A stretch of DNA of 64,000 nt from Phycomyces nitens (Eukaryota; Mucoromycota; Mucoromycetes; Mucorales; Phycomycetaceae). The stretch covers positions 1,612,001 through 1,676,000 of the forward strand of contig JAHRBC010000006.1 in NCBI GenBank assembly GCA_022702545.1, in the 5' to 3' direction. The translations under genes and the position numbers were made by a program. Under the pieces are notes generated by a model. It made no database searches, was not told where the DNA came from, and saw only the letters and a list, made by a program, of their open reading frames with translations. Within the stretch, counting starts at the first letter, position 1, and every line of letters starts with the position of its first letter. Below are positions 13,110-23,776 of this stretch, piece after piece.

Positions 13110-14385
13110 TTATTCAGAATTTATCGACCATTTTGGCAATGGAACTTTCAATAAGGGAGGTTCAGGCTTTGTTATGATACGAGGGACACGCTTTATCAAA
13201 GACCTGGACTTATTCTTCAACTTCTTGACAGCAAAATCGTCCACGATACTGATAAACCGTTGGAGCTACAGTAATGAGAATGGTTATTGATAATATCCAT
13301 AATAAACGACATCCGCTCCCCAAATGTACCTCATCACTTCTCCAGCTGGGACGATATGCCCACACCTGCTTTTCACCATCAGAACTATCGTCCGACATCA
13401 CTTCTTCCTGAAGGACTGCATTACAATCAACATTGTTCATCATTTCGTCAATATCTTGTTTATAATGTAAGTAGGCCATTTTGCGACGCTTAAGAAGCTA
13501 TAAAAAAAAACACACACACAGAGAGAGAGAGAGAGAATATAAGGGCATTTTTTTTTAGTTATCCATGTCAACCCCACTGTTTTTATGGTCATAAAACTTA
13601 CCATCTTCTTTCGCATACGTCTCCTTAGAATTGTCTGTCTTTTTTTCATCTTATCCAAGTTGGTTTTAACCGTGCGCACTTGATTGCGGTAGTGATTTTT
13701 TACGATTCGTGCAAGAGCGTTTGAAGAGATACCGGCCGCTTCCTCTTGCAACCTCAGGTGGAGGATAAGTGTCATTGCAAGTGTGTTATTATATCTGCCT
13801 TTAAAAGTGGAATTGGTACACCAGCCTGGTTTTTCATTGTTCTCTGCCACTTTTTCAGGGTCACTATGAAAAAAGTTTGGCTTTTTTATATAATCCTGGA
13901 TCATTCTCTAGTAAAGAATATTATGATGATTCGTATGCTTGGAATGGTGTGTAGTCTGGACATACTGATATTTTGGGGTATCTTGATCCATGAGTATATA
14001 TTTCTTCGGGTTCAAAATCAGAGTCTTCGAGGACCTTTACATGAGTACTACTACAGTTGGTTTGTCCAGCGTGTCTGTTTATTTCATTCTGACTGGCAAT
14101 GATAGATTCCAATGCTTCCTTGAGGGTCGCAGAAGACTTGTTTCCGAGGTCAATTCCAGTGTCTACGTTGGAAAGAATGTTTGATAGCAAGCTGACTTGA
14201 CTTGCCAAGACGTCAATCTTTGCGTTTGTTGAGAGGATCATTGAATGCATGGAGCTCATTGGAATTTGCATGTCTTGGGCAACTGGGGAATTCAAGGCAG
14301 CATCAGTAGTATGGGGTTGATGATGAACTGAATAATTGGTATAACTATTCATGTTATTATTGGTATTGCTCGAGTTTGTATCCAT
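13110..14385 (-). CDS. Uncharacterised protein with C-terminal RPSWRSDEL motif
   Basis: Four exons: 14385-13966, 13907-13602, 13497-13330, 13265-13110; 349 aa, fully in frame. The N-terminus is Asn/Ser-rich (MDTNSSNTNNNMNS) with a helical stretch about 40-110. The middle exon is basic (KMKKRQTILRRRMRKKM), suggesting nucleic-acid or nuclear function. Then come VLQEEVMSDDSSD and AYRPSWRSDELQRFISIVDD, with a basic proline-rich tail. A second, damaged copy near 40.4-41.5 kb shares VLQKEVMSD and RPSRRSDE-LNRLLAIID in the same order and with the same intron position between DE and L. So this is a multicopy family. I recall similar WRSDEL proteins in other Mucorales but know no function. It lies 544 bp downstream of the MERIT40 gene on the same strand. 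Confidence 0.72.
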
Positions 14386-14928
14386 GTATAAAGAGAGAGA
14401 TAAAGAAAAAAGTAGTGGCGTCAAGCCGAAAAGTTGACATGTATCAATGTGTGTAACTTGTCCAACTGTCTATTAAATACTTGGACAAGACAGCACCACA
14501 TAATACCAAATGCTGTCCAATTATTACACGTCAAGATATTGACTTGTAATCGACTTTGGACACTTTGCTGTGACTCTTATGTTTACGCTCCGTTACATGA
14601 ATTTACAATAGTCCTGCAATAAGATACATGTCATCCAGGCATTTACTTGATTGTGGAGTAGTTGTCTTTCTGGGTACATTGTAGACTTTATTATTATCAG
14701 GTCATTCAGGATACTCTAGCCTCCACTATATTGGCTTGATTAAAGAGATTTTGGGGTACATCAGATCAAGAACAAAACCCTTCTTGTCACCTTGGATCTC
14801 TAGATTTTATAGAATATATACATGTATATATATTTGTATAAACATGGGAATAGCAAGGATTATAATATTGTTTAGCCAGATCCTGGGTGGCTTGAAAGTG
14901 AAGCCCAAAAGTAGCTCAACTTCTTGTA
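14386..14928. other. Intergenic region, no feature seen
   Basis: Sequence between the MERIT40 stop and the WRSDEL-family start; it should contain the promoter of the latter. No conserved coding or repeat recognised. Confidence 0.6.
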
Positions 14929-16012
14929 CTATTCCGAATCATCGCGTATATTCAATGAAATATAAGAAATAAAAGGCTTCTTCATTACCATTTGGTTTCC
15001 ACGCTGAAGAGGATGTGCAATCAATTGAGACATTGCTCTGGTAAAAGAGCTCTTTCCAAGACGTCCAAATTCATAATACCATCCCTGTACTTGTGAACTG
15101 TCCAGGTGGCTCCAGAAATCAAACACTCGCTTTTGTGAATATTGAGAAGAAGAAGAAAAAGGGTAAGTATATAGTAATCAGGATGCTTAGGCCTAGCCTT
15201 GGTCTTGTTTACCTGGCATTCATGATATTCCCTTGATGGTCCATGAATGTATACAAAATCCATTGTGAAATTAGGTGAGCAGCGAACTCGATTGTATATT
15301 TCTGACGATACGGGTAAAGGGATTGTTTGGGTTCTTCCATAAATAACGATTGCCTGTGTAAATACCGAGTCGTCTTCAAGATCAATGGTACTTTCAATGG
15401 TTTCAAATAGAGATTGGGTATCTAATTAAACAATTAGATCAATGGTCGTCAAGATGCTCATCTCACCAAACTTTCTGTAATAATCAGTGGCCTCCAATCC
15501 CTCAATCGCTTCTGAAATCGCAAACAGGTCATTCTCAAAGTACATATTCTATAGTGTGGTTTGAATACATGGTTGATAATAGACCTTTTTATATTATTAT
15601 CAACGTTACCACCCCCGCTTTTTCTGTCATTGTGATTATAGAGAATTTGTCTTGGGAGGTAAACAGCAAGGACAAGGAGATAAAACGTTTTATTAAAGAG
15701 AGTGACATTTGTAAACGAGTGATGTCTTGCTTTCTACCCTTGGAAATACTATGTATTAAATAAAGAGTATTTTTTTAAAGAAATAAAATATAAAAACTTG
15801 TTTTTTACCTAGAGTTCATTAAACATTCTACTTGGCCTCCATCAGCAGATGGACCCATCATCTCATTCATCTCACCATCCAAGTCAATGCAAAAGATCTG
15901 TTTGTGATCCTGTTTAGATTCATCATCATCATCATTTTTTCTTTTTGGGAGGTATTGAATATTTTACCACTCTGCGTGGAACAGCTCTTTTGTATTGTTT
16001 TGTTGGGGACAT
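14929..16012 (-). CDS. MERIT40/BABAM1 homologue (BRISC/BRCA1-A complex member)
   Basis: Six exons: 16012-15968, 15909-15809, 15748-15610, 15548-15467, 15421-15213, 15129-14929; 258 aa (human MERIT40 is 329). A vWA-like fold is suggested by QIFCIDLDGEMNEM, SLIKRFISLSLLFTSQDKFS and the later TQAIVIYGRTQTIPLPVSS, CSPNFTMDFVYIHGPS, VFDFWSHLDSSQVQGWYYEF and RAMSQLIAHPLQRG. MERIT40 scaffolds the K63-specific deubiquitinase BRCC36 in the cytosolic BRISC and nuclear BRCA1-A complexes. The first exon (45 nt, MSPTKQYKRAVPRRV) is joined through a 58-nt intron. Alternatively the reading continues through KYSIPPKKKK, which would need one base fewer in an A6 run, so the N-terminus is the least certain part. 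Assignment rests on several ordered motifs recognised from memory. Confidence 0.82.
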
Positions 16013-17355
16013 TGTATTGTTCATCAGAACAATAAATTATCACCCTGTCTTTCCAGGCACAATAGGCACAATAGGCCTGTTGAGTTTTTTTTTTTAAGCC
16101 TAGGAAATTTACAATAAAATAATAATAATAATAATAATAAACACTTGATCTTTTTTTCATTTGTGACCACATCAAGACATATTATCTCCCTACTGCAGAA
16201 TATTTATCTGATTGAATTAATTAACAATATATTGTTGCCATTATGTCTTTGTAGCCACAAGGCACGTCAGGAATGGTCAAGGGAACTGTTTACAATATTT
16301 TTTGGTCTTTTGGATTTTGATGGTCAGCAAGACTTGGTAGGTTGATTGATTTTTTGTACTCTTATTTCTTATTGGTAAAATAATCTATGCATATATATGC
16401 ATATATCTATTTGGAAATTACAGGGATCGTAATGTGTGCTCAAGAGGTGGTATATCATTTGAGAAGAAAGAAAGAAAATCAAGGGGGTCTCTAGATAACC
16501 TGATTAATACTAGTTCCAAAAGGGTCCCCCATAAACCTAGCCAAGAGTAAATAATACTGAAATAATATAATCACCAAGATATACACTCAAGAACACAATA
16601 TGACCAACTTTGACCTAGACCGTCTCAATTTAAATTGGGACTCATATCGTTTTAGACCAACACCAAAGAGAATATAACTCTTGAAGAATAAGCATGCTAG
16701 TTTTACAGCCTAGATTCTTGTATGGACAAGTATTTGTGAATGGCAATAATCAGAGGAATTTTGACGCATTGACCCAAAATGTATTTTGACAGCGTAATTT
16801 ATAATATTATTCTATTATTATTTATTATTATCTTTTGCCCAATACGCCATACAATCCAAATGTTGAACCTTGTTTGTAAACAGTTTCATGCTTGTGCAAA
16901 GCAATTTACGCCTCTTTTATTTTATATTTTTATGATTGTCCGTTTGCATCTTATCAATACGCGTTGACTTCTACAATACAATTATACGCCAACAATGATT
17001 ATCACAATAGCTTGTCAATATTATTAATATTATTATTAAAGATATTTGACAAATATGTGTTACGTTTGAAATGGTACACAATTATAATCAAATGACTATA
17101 TGCAGTCAGGCTTATGGAATTTTGGCATTTTCTCAAAAATGTGGCCCAAAGTTGAAAATAAATATATGTCAAGAGTTTAGACTATTCTTGTCAGTTTGTC
17201 TAAAAAGAAAAAAAAGTTGTCACAACTTGTTAATCGAAACTGACCAGAATGTATTATATTTAATTGGTACACCTTGTTGGCAACTTTTTGTTTTGTTCCT
17301 TTTTCTCTTCTTGATAATAATAATATGATATTCTTCTCTCTATATTTAAAATTTG
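16013..17355. other. A+T-rich non-coding region
   Basis: Upstream of the MERIT40 gene. It contains (ATT)n near 16120, long T runs and no coding signal I can support. Short open frames here lack family similarity and intron logic. Confidence 0.6.
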
Positions 17356-17360
17356 ATGTA

Positions 17361-17471
17361 AAAGTCATGTGATTTACAATCGGTTATTCAATTCTTTTTT
17401 TATATACCAACTCAAAAAAATCCACTTTAAAACCTCTCTTAAAATCAATCATTCGTAAATCACATGACTTA
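17361..17471. repeat. Hairpin element, possible MITE
   Basis: A 16-bp perfect inverted repeat (AAGTCATGTGATTTAC at 17362-17377 and its complement at 17455-17470) flanks a ~77-bp A+T-rich core, with partial complementarity continuing inward. Size and structure resemble a small non-autonomous DNA element. A clear target duplication was not identified. Confidence 0.5.
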
Positions 17472-17527
17472 GGATCGGAGTCCTATTCTTTGACCCATTT
17501 TATTTAAAAAAACCATGTTGCCAGTAA

Positions 17528-17640
17528 AGTCTACGACTGAACCAAACCAGTAGAAACGTATAAGTAGCAAAGTCTGCGACTGAGCCAAACCGGTAGAAAC
17601 ATATAAAATGCAAGGTCTACGACTGAGCCAAACCAGTGTT
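17528..17640. repeat. 43-bp tandem repeat, about 2.6 copies
   Basis: The segment GTCTACGACTGARCCAAACC recurs with a spacing of 43 bp (near 17529, 17572 and 17615) with a few substitutions, each followed by a GTAGAAACRTATA segment except the last, which is truncated and followed by a run of nine to ten C. Confidence 0.8.
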
Positions 17641-17740
17641 GCCCCCCCCCGTAAGGGTGAAGGAGTGAAACTCCTGGTCTAGAATTTAAAAATTTGAACC
17701 TGAAAACCCCAGCCCAACGAATATCAGTATCAAAGGCGAT

Positions 17741-19376
17741 GTTGTGGCAAGCATTATCGGCAGTACTTCATCGGTACTAAAGATGAAAAATAGCAGAGTA
17801 TGTGCTTTACTATAGATTTTTACTGCATATTAACAACTATAATAATCGTCTTTCTACTTCAAAGATAGCGAGCATTACAGGACAGGGAAGAACAGCAACC
17901 AGAGCAGAAGCAAGAGCAGGAGCAAACGCAGGAACAGGTAATAAATAGAAAACATCCACGCTTTCCTTTAACAGATCATCTAACAACATGGTCTTATTTA
18001 GAGCATCAAGCGTATTAAAGAAGATGCTGATATTTTTTTTATAAAGTCTATTCTAAAGAGAACATTTGGGACCTTTGGTATCAATTCTTTAAAGAATGCA
18101 AAGCAGATAAAAATATGCATGAATTCAGGTAATATTGCTCTCTGTAAACCTATAGAATAATGAATGATATACCCATAACTCTTATACAACCAATAGTCTT
18201 GAGAAAGTAGGAATCGTCCAATGTGGATACAAAGTGAAGATGCGCTCCTGTATCGTCTCGTTTTAAGGAGCTATATGATCATATGGCACCAAAAGAACCA
18301 CAATCTGTTAATTCTTTTCACGACTACGAAGATGATATTGCTTCCGTATTTTGTTCAGAAAACGAAATGATATTTGCCACCAATCTGAAAAAATTCAAGC
18401 AAAAGCATTATCATGATAGCAACGCATTGTTCTTGTCAAAGATCCTAAAACTACTTTTGACAATACCTATCAATCCCCAAAAACAACTGTGGTTGAAGAA
18501 AAGCGAAGCGAACTACTCATAGTACTTTGTCTGGCAGCTTTTCAAAATTGTCACTAAATTCATCGACAACGGTTCCCTTTGCTTTCAGATCGGTGAATAC
18601 AAGCTCGAATCTGTCAAGCATGAAATCGATCGTCGTGCTGATGAAAAGTTGAAAGCTTGCAGCTATAACGCAGATGGCTGTCATACAGGAGTTGTAGGTG
18701 GAAAGACCGTAGAGCTATCTCTGTTAGAGGTTACTGGTGCTTTTGGATTTTCCGAAATTTCAAGAAGCACCAAAGACCATATCAAAGGAAGCTTTGGAAC
18801 TCTGGCGCTACTCCAATAAATTGGACACCTTTTCGAGTTTGGATCACTCGACACTTTCCAAAAGATCCGTGTATATTTTGTACAAGCTTTAGGTAAAGAA
18901 AACAACTTTTTTTAAAATGCAACGTTACTAATATGTTTGTATCTATAGAGGAGGAGATTCGACTCTGGTCGTTAGAACAAAAACTTTGCAAGGAATTTGT
19001 ATCATGGAATTAATCGAAACATCGACTATACCAAAACAAAGTTTGAGGATAGTGAGATCTACATCAGAGATGTTACAAATCTCTTGTGGATGTATAAGGT
19101 AAGAACATTGTGCGTCATTTAGAAGACTGCATAGTAGCTGACTATTTTTTTTTCTTCTTCTCTTTTTAACAGAGTGGCTTGGAAAGAAGTTTGGCCCTGA
19201 TTGAAGAACTGGAAAGGGAACATAAAAAAGTGAAGCTTTCAGTTGCTAGAAGAGTCATCAGTCCTGCTTCGACTATTAGCATTGTCAGCTCACTTGAGAA
19301 AGGATGTGTTCTCAAAATCAAAGGAGAATATATTCCTGGATACCAAGAACTTCAAATAATAATAATAAAATCATAA
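17741..19376 (+). pseudogene. Broken member of a multicopy fungal family (possible nuclease-like domain)
   Basis: Coding similarity is spread over several exons with in-frame stops. A glutamine-rich exon (EEQQPEQKQEQ) ends about 17939. Later come SIKRIKEDADIFF, MAPKEPQSVNSFHDYEDD (18283) and LWLKKSEANYS, with a TAG stop before YFVWQLFKIVTKFI. Then follow FQIGEYKLESVKHEIDRR, KACSYNADGC, VELSLLEVTGAFGFSE, TKDHIKGSFG and LDTFQKIRVYFVQA, with more stops around 18820 and 19010. The order NADG / LLEVTG / KDHxKG resembles lineage-specific Mucorales proteins I recall as expanded; the D-(x)n-E-x-T arrangement hints at a PD-(D/E)XK-like fold with the lysine replaced, which is inference. At least three stops make it non-functional as one protein. 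Confidence 0.6.
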
Positions 19377-20479
19377 TAACAATCGACCCTTTTTGTCTTT
19401 TCTTCTCGATACCACAATAATGAATATGAATTTTATGTCTGTTAATGGCTATGCACCAAATAGAAAGTGTTATCAATGGTGCTCAAATTTTTAATAATTT
19501 TATTGCTTCAAGATAGCAAGAAGTGATAGTTTAACAATAAAAAGTTGTTGCGGTTAATTCTGTATGAAAACTTGAGTAACATGATTATATACACCTATAC
19601 CCACTCTGTAACGTTGGAAGAATTTTTTGGATCTTTGGTATACGGTGCGGTATGAACTGGTGGTCTTTTACGAAAAAAAAAAAAAAAAAAAAGTTATACG
19701 CACAGTAATGAATTGAGGTTGGGGATGAGGCACGACACAAACGATACGGCGAATTTGTAGAAAGTTGTATATTTGGTATGCACTACCAGAGCCTTCCTGG
19801 TGTCTTGTCCTCTGTCCCGAAGGAAGGGGGTGGGATTTCTACTCGCTGGTTTGCCCAACCAAAAAAGAAATATATGTGGATTGGGTATTCTCTTGGCGTT
19901 TCAGATAATCCAAAGTTACCAGAGCGACATATGTCCTCGGCGACAAATATAGACTTGACGGAAAAGGAACGTGTTTTATTCAATAAGCTGTTACAAGCCT
20001 AATAACTACAAGGCATCCAAGGTAGTACTATCCACTGATAACGTCGCCATTGTGCTCCTAGTAGCTCATATTCACACCAAACCGAACTGTCTGTTGTGCC
20101 GACCCGGACAACATCACACTATATTGACTATTGACTCTTGTACTCAGCAGAAACTGCTCTCTTTGGAAAGGTATAGTGGTACAACGTTTCAAAGGATAAA
20201 ATCCTCAAGAACGTCCGACCATGATGTCTATGAGCATATTATATTAGTGGGGGAGTGGCCATAATCTACAAAAGCTGATTGTGACATTCAAAAGAGGTTT
20301 GAAGAAATAAGCAGTGGTTTTATGTACAGAATATTAAGAGTTGTGGGTGTAAGAAGAAGAAGAAAAGAAGAGTGTGTGCTGTGGCATATGTATAGATATA
20401 CATTTAAACAATAGACAAAAATTGTGTTTCAAAAAACAAAACAAAACAAAACAAAAAACTTATTTTTTTATTATCTAAG
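19377..20479. other. Intergenic, only weak open frames
   Basis: Open frames at 19778-20002 (+) and 19783-19983 (-) overlap each other and match nothing I recognise. An A-rich run lies near 19675. I cannot support a gene here. Confidence 0.5.
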
Positions 20480-22818
20480 CTAGGGCTCTTCCATCTTGCG
20501 CCTCTTGGTGTTCTCGGTATCTTTGTATGTTTCGTCTGTTATCTGGGGAGGCATAATCCAGACAATCTTGCCGTCATTCTCGGGTGCCATGACGACGGTT
20601 CGGGCACCAGCAGATGCTGAGAGACCTTGGTATGGTTGGGCTACTGACCAGAACATATCCGTGGCTACATTTGATGCACCAGGAGGACTGGTAGAGGAAG
20701 TTGTGGAGGCTGACGAACTAGTCGAGGTGGCTGCAGTGCTGACTGCAGAAGAAGCAACTGCATATGGACTAATGAAATGTGTCGGCAGACTGGTGCTCAT
20801 GTTGGCAGGGAATTGAGCTAGTGAAGGAAAGGTGGCCATGGAAAAGGTACCGTCTGCCTTGTACATTGGGAGTTCAGTCTCTGAAATGTTTGAGGGTGGC
20901 AGGAGACCTAGGTTGCCCAGACTACGATGGACAATACTTGGATCTACACTACCCTGGACCCTCTGGATTGCCCGGAGATGGGCGCAGTATTTCTCGAGGA
21001 TATTGTAGAGGGTGATTTTGGAGAATGGTTTGGGCAAGATGTCTGTCATGCCACTGCCAATATACTGCATAATGTCACTGTCGCTAAAGTTGGAGGTCAT
21101 GGATATAATGGGTGTCAGAAGGTCGTACTGTCGAATGTTTCGAGTTGCAGAAATGCCATCAAGATTAGGCATAACAATGTCCTTTAAAAATCATGTCAGC
21201 CACCTTTTTTTTTCCTCCTCCAACCCAAATATTATAAGCGTACCATTAGAATCAAATCGTACTTCTCTAGTCCCATCTTACGAAGGGCTTCTAGACCATC
21301 CTGTGCAAGGTCAATTGTGCAACCAATAGTATTCAATAATTTGCGACTAATGTCACGGTAGACCGAGTCATCGTCGACCAAGAGGATACGAGGAGACACT
21401 GTCCAGCCTGGCAGGGCCACCTTCCCGGTCGCACTGCCAGAGTTCATTGACCGGGGTGACATTGCAACCGGAGTGGCCTCCACACGCCCCTTTTCTGCAC
21501 TCTTGTCTACTTGCTGGCCTTGTTTGGTGGCCAGTCTTCCTACTGTCACAAGTGCCAATCGCTCGGGCACCTTTGGCTCCAAATGGACCGACAGAGGCTC
21601 TGTTGTCTGCATTGAACCCGAACCATCAAACGTCTGTTTTGCCAGGTGAATTAATGGGATCGCCTGGATCTCTCTAAATTCAGCGGTCTGTTCGCTTGAT
21701 GACAGTTGGCCTTGGAGCCACACTTCAGGGCCTTGGTATGTTCCGCAGTCCTTTCTCTTCTTTGATGGTCCTGGTTTGGTGTCTAGGGGTTCTTGGTAGG
21801 TCTCATAGATTGGCTGGCTGTTGCTGTTGCTGCTGTTACTGTTGTTGTTGTTGTTGTCTGCCGAATTGATGTTGAGGGGTATATGATGACTTTGCCTTTG
21901 TGGCGAGTGATTATTTTCTGCGTCAATCTTTACAAACTGTTGCAAGAGATTGTCTTTGGCAGCCATACTTTTGCTAAACTGAGCGAGTTCGTCTGCAATC
22001 TGCTGGTCGGCACGGTTCATCTGCTGCATCTGGAGTTCCATGTCTGTCTGGGACTTTCTCAGTCCATCGACCTGGGCCTGCAGGTTTCTGGTGAGTTCCA
22101 AAAGGCTCTCGATAGACTGACTAGATGGCTCTGGGTCAGCACTGGGGGCTAGTGGAAGGGTATCCGTATCGCCTGTCAAGACAACCTTGTCCTTTTTGGG
22201 CTTTCCAGGAGATTTTCGTCTGATTTCTTCCAGTAGGTCCTTGCGGTCCCTTCTAAATTTCGGGTGCACCCAAACCTATATATTAAATAAAATATAGATA
22301 TATATATATTTATACTCAACATCCTTTATTTTAAATGGGCTTGCCTTCAATTAGTCGTATTCTCACCTGATCAGCGTACATCCTATGGCCGTCCTCTGGG
22401 TTTCGCACTTTGTGAAAATCATACTTGTTCAACTGCCGAACAAAACTGGCAAAGTTACAGTGTTTAAAGTGCTTTGGCAGGATTGTTCTTGAAAAGTCAT
22501 TGATGTCCTTGACCAGAAAAGTTGTTCCGTCAGGTCCCCAGCAAAAGGTGTCATTGAACGATTTATTTTCAAGCATCCTATGCAAATAAAGATTTATATA
22601 AATACTTGGCAGGCATTGTTCTCAAGGAGATTTTATTTATTATTGTTATTATTATTATTATTATTGTTAAAGGGGGAAAATAAAATAAATAAACAGAAAA
22701 AAAAAAGAAAGAGAGAGTGAATGAGATATATTTACCGAAAGAGCTTTTGAATAAAATCAGGTACCACACCTGCACCTTCGTTACTCTTTACATGGGGTAT
22801 GATGGGTTTCTTGATCAT
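20480..22818 (-). CDS. SKN7: Skn7-type transcription factor (HSF DNA-binding domain plus receiver)
   Basis: Four exons: 22818-22736, 22577-22367, 22275-21244, 21181-20480; 675 aa. The start is the first ATG after an in-frame TGA. The HSF-type DNA-binding domain is at about 12-115 (VPDFIQKLFRMLENKSFN, HCNFASFVRQLNKYDFHKVR, VWVHPKFRRDRKDLL). A heptad-rich coiled coil lies around 150-215. The receiver domain, about 393-520, has RILLVDDDSVYRDISRKLL and LILMDIVMPNLDG; the phospho-acceptor Asp is residue 443, first codon of exon 4. TPIISMTSNFSD and LPKPFSK complete the switch residues. The tail is Ser/Thr-rich. Skn7 is the response regulator downstream of a hybrid kinase and Ypd1, controlling oxidative and cell-wall stress genes in the nucleus. 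Introns 1 and 2 contain (TTA)n and (TA)n tracts. Confidence 0.96.
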
Positions 22819-23272
22819 ATGGACAATCTTTTTCTTCTTCTTCTTGGTATTTTTTATTCTTCAAGCAGTCTAGTCTTTTGGGTGATTGATAGATATATAA
22901 AGAGAACGTGAGTATTCTCTTGGGGATAATATAAAGTATTAGAAAGAGGTGAATACAGTTCTGGTCTATTGGTTTGTGGGAATGAGATGAGTAAGCTAAG
23001 GTGGTCTATTTGGGGTGAATGCTTACAGGCAAGAGTAATGGCGGCCAGGAATGAATATAAAATAAATAATATCTGTATGTATAGAATCAAGCAAGAAATA
23101 CAGAGAAGAAAGAGAAGAGAAAGAGAGCGTCTTGCATAGGGAGGGGGGAGGGAGGGAAAGGTAAAGGGACGCTCGGTATCAAAATAGGTAGCAAACGGTC
23201 ACAATACACTCAGCCGTCCTTTTGGTCTTTTTCGTTCGCCTTCTTTTGTTCTCGCTTTGCCACGACACCAAT
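22819..23272. promoter_or_regulatory. Divergent intergenic region between SKN7 and DAD1
   Basis: 454 bp separate the two starts. It contains a purine-rich tract (23098-23165) but no motif I can assign. It must hold both promoters or a shared one. Confidence 0.4.
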
Positions 23273-23776
23273 ATGGAGAGCATCAAAGCAGCCGGAAACA
23301 AGTTCATCACACTCTATAGCAGAGACACGCCAACCAGTCTCAAGTTTATTGATGTCTATTTGGTCTACATCCTTATCTCTGGAATCCTGCAATTCATCTA
23401 CATGCTGCTCGCCGGCACATTTCCCTACAATGCCTTTCTTGCTGGCTTCATCTCAACAGTTGGCAGCTTTGTTTTTGCAGGCAAGCTATTCAAGGGAGTA
23501 CTGCAATAAACCTGTAACTTATACATGTTTGCTAGTCAATCTGCGTATCCAAACCAATACACAAAACGCCACCAGTTTCAAGTCTATTTCTCCTGAACGG
23601 TGAGTAAATGTGCTAAAATTGGCCTTGTATTGCAGACGCCTATTGGAGGACTTATATTTAATCTTTGCATTTCAAATCCATCAAACAAAAAAAATACCCA
23701 TTCATTTAGCGCATTCGCCGACTTTGCCGTCTGTTCGTTGTTGCTGCATTTCTGCTGTGTCCACTTTTTGGGTTAA
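23273..23776 (+). CDS. OST2: Oligosaccharyltransferase subunit DAD1/Ost2
   Basis: Three exons: 23273-23480, 23536-23599, 23710-23776; 112 aa, matching the family's 113. DAD1/Ost2 is a small membrane subunit of the ER oligosaccharyltransferase that N-glycosylates nascent proteins. Seen: FIDVYLVYILISGILQFIYM, LAGTFPYNAFLAGFISTVGS, LRIQTNTQNATSF, SISPERAFADF and the C-terminal HFLG, with three hydrophobic segments. Intron 1 needs a GC donor (GCAAGC at 23481) and the acceptor CTAG at 23532-23535. Without splicing the frame runs to a stop at 23509 and loses the conserved C-terminal third. The CDS is very short and the protein well conserved, so the model is secure. Confidence 0.95.

Noticed and set aside
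19778..20264. Overlapping frames on both strands
   Set aside because: No recognised family, and the two strands are equally open, which argues for chance.
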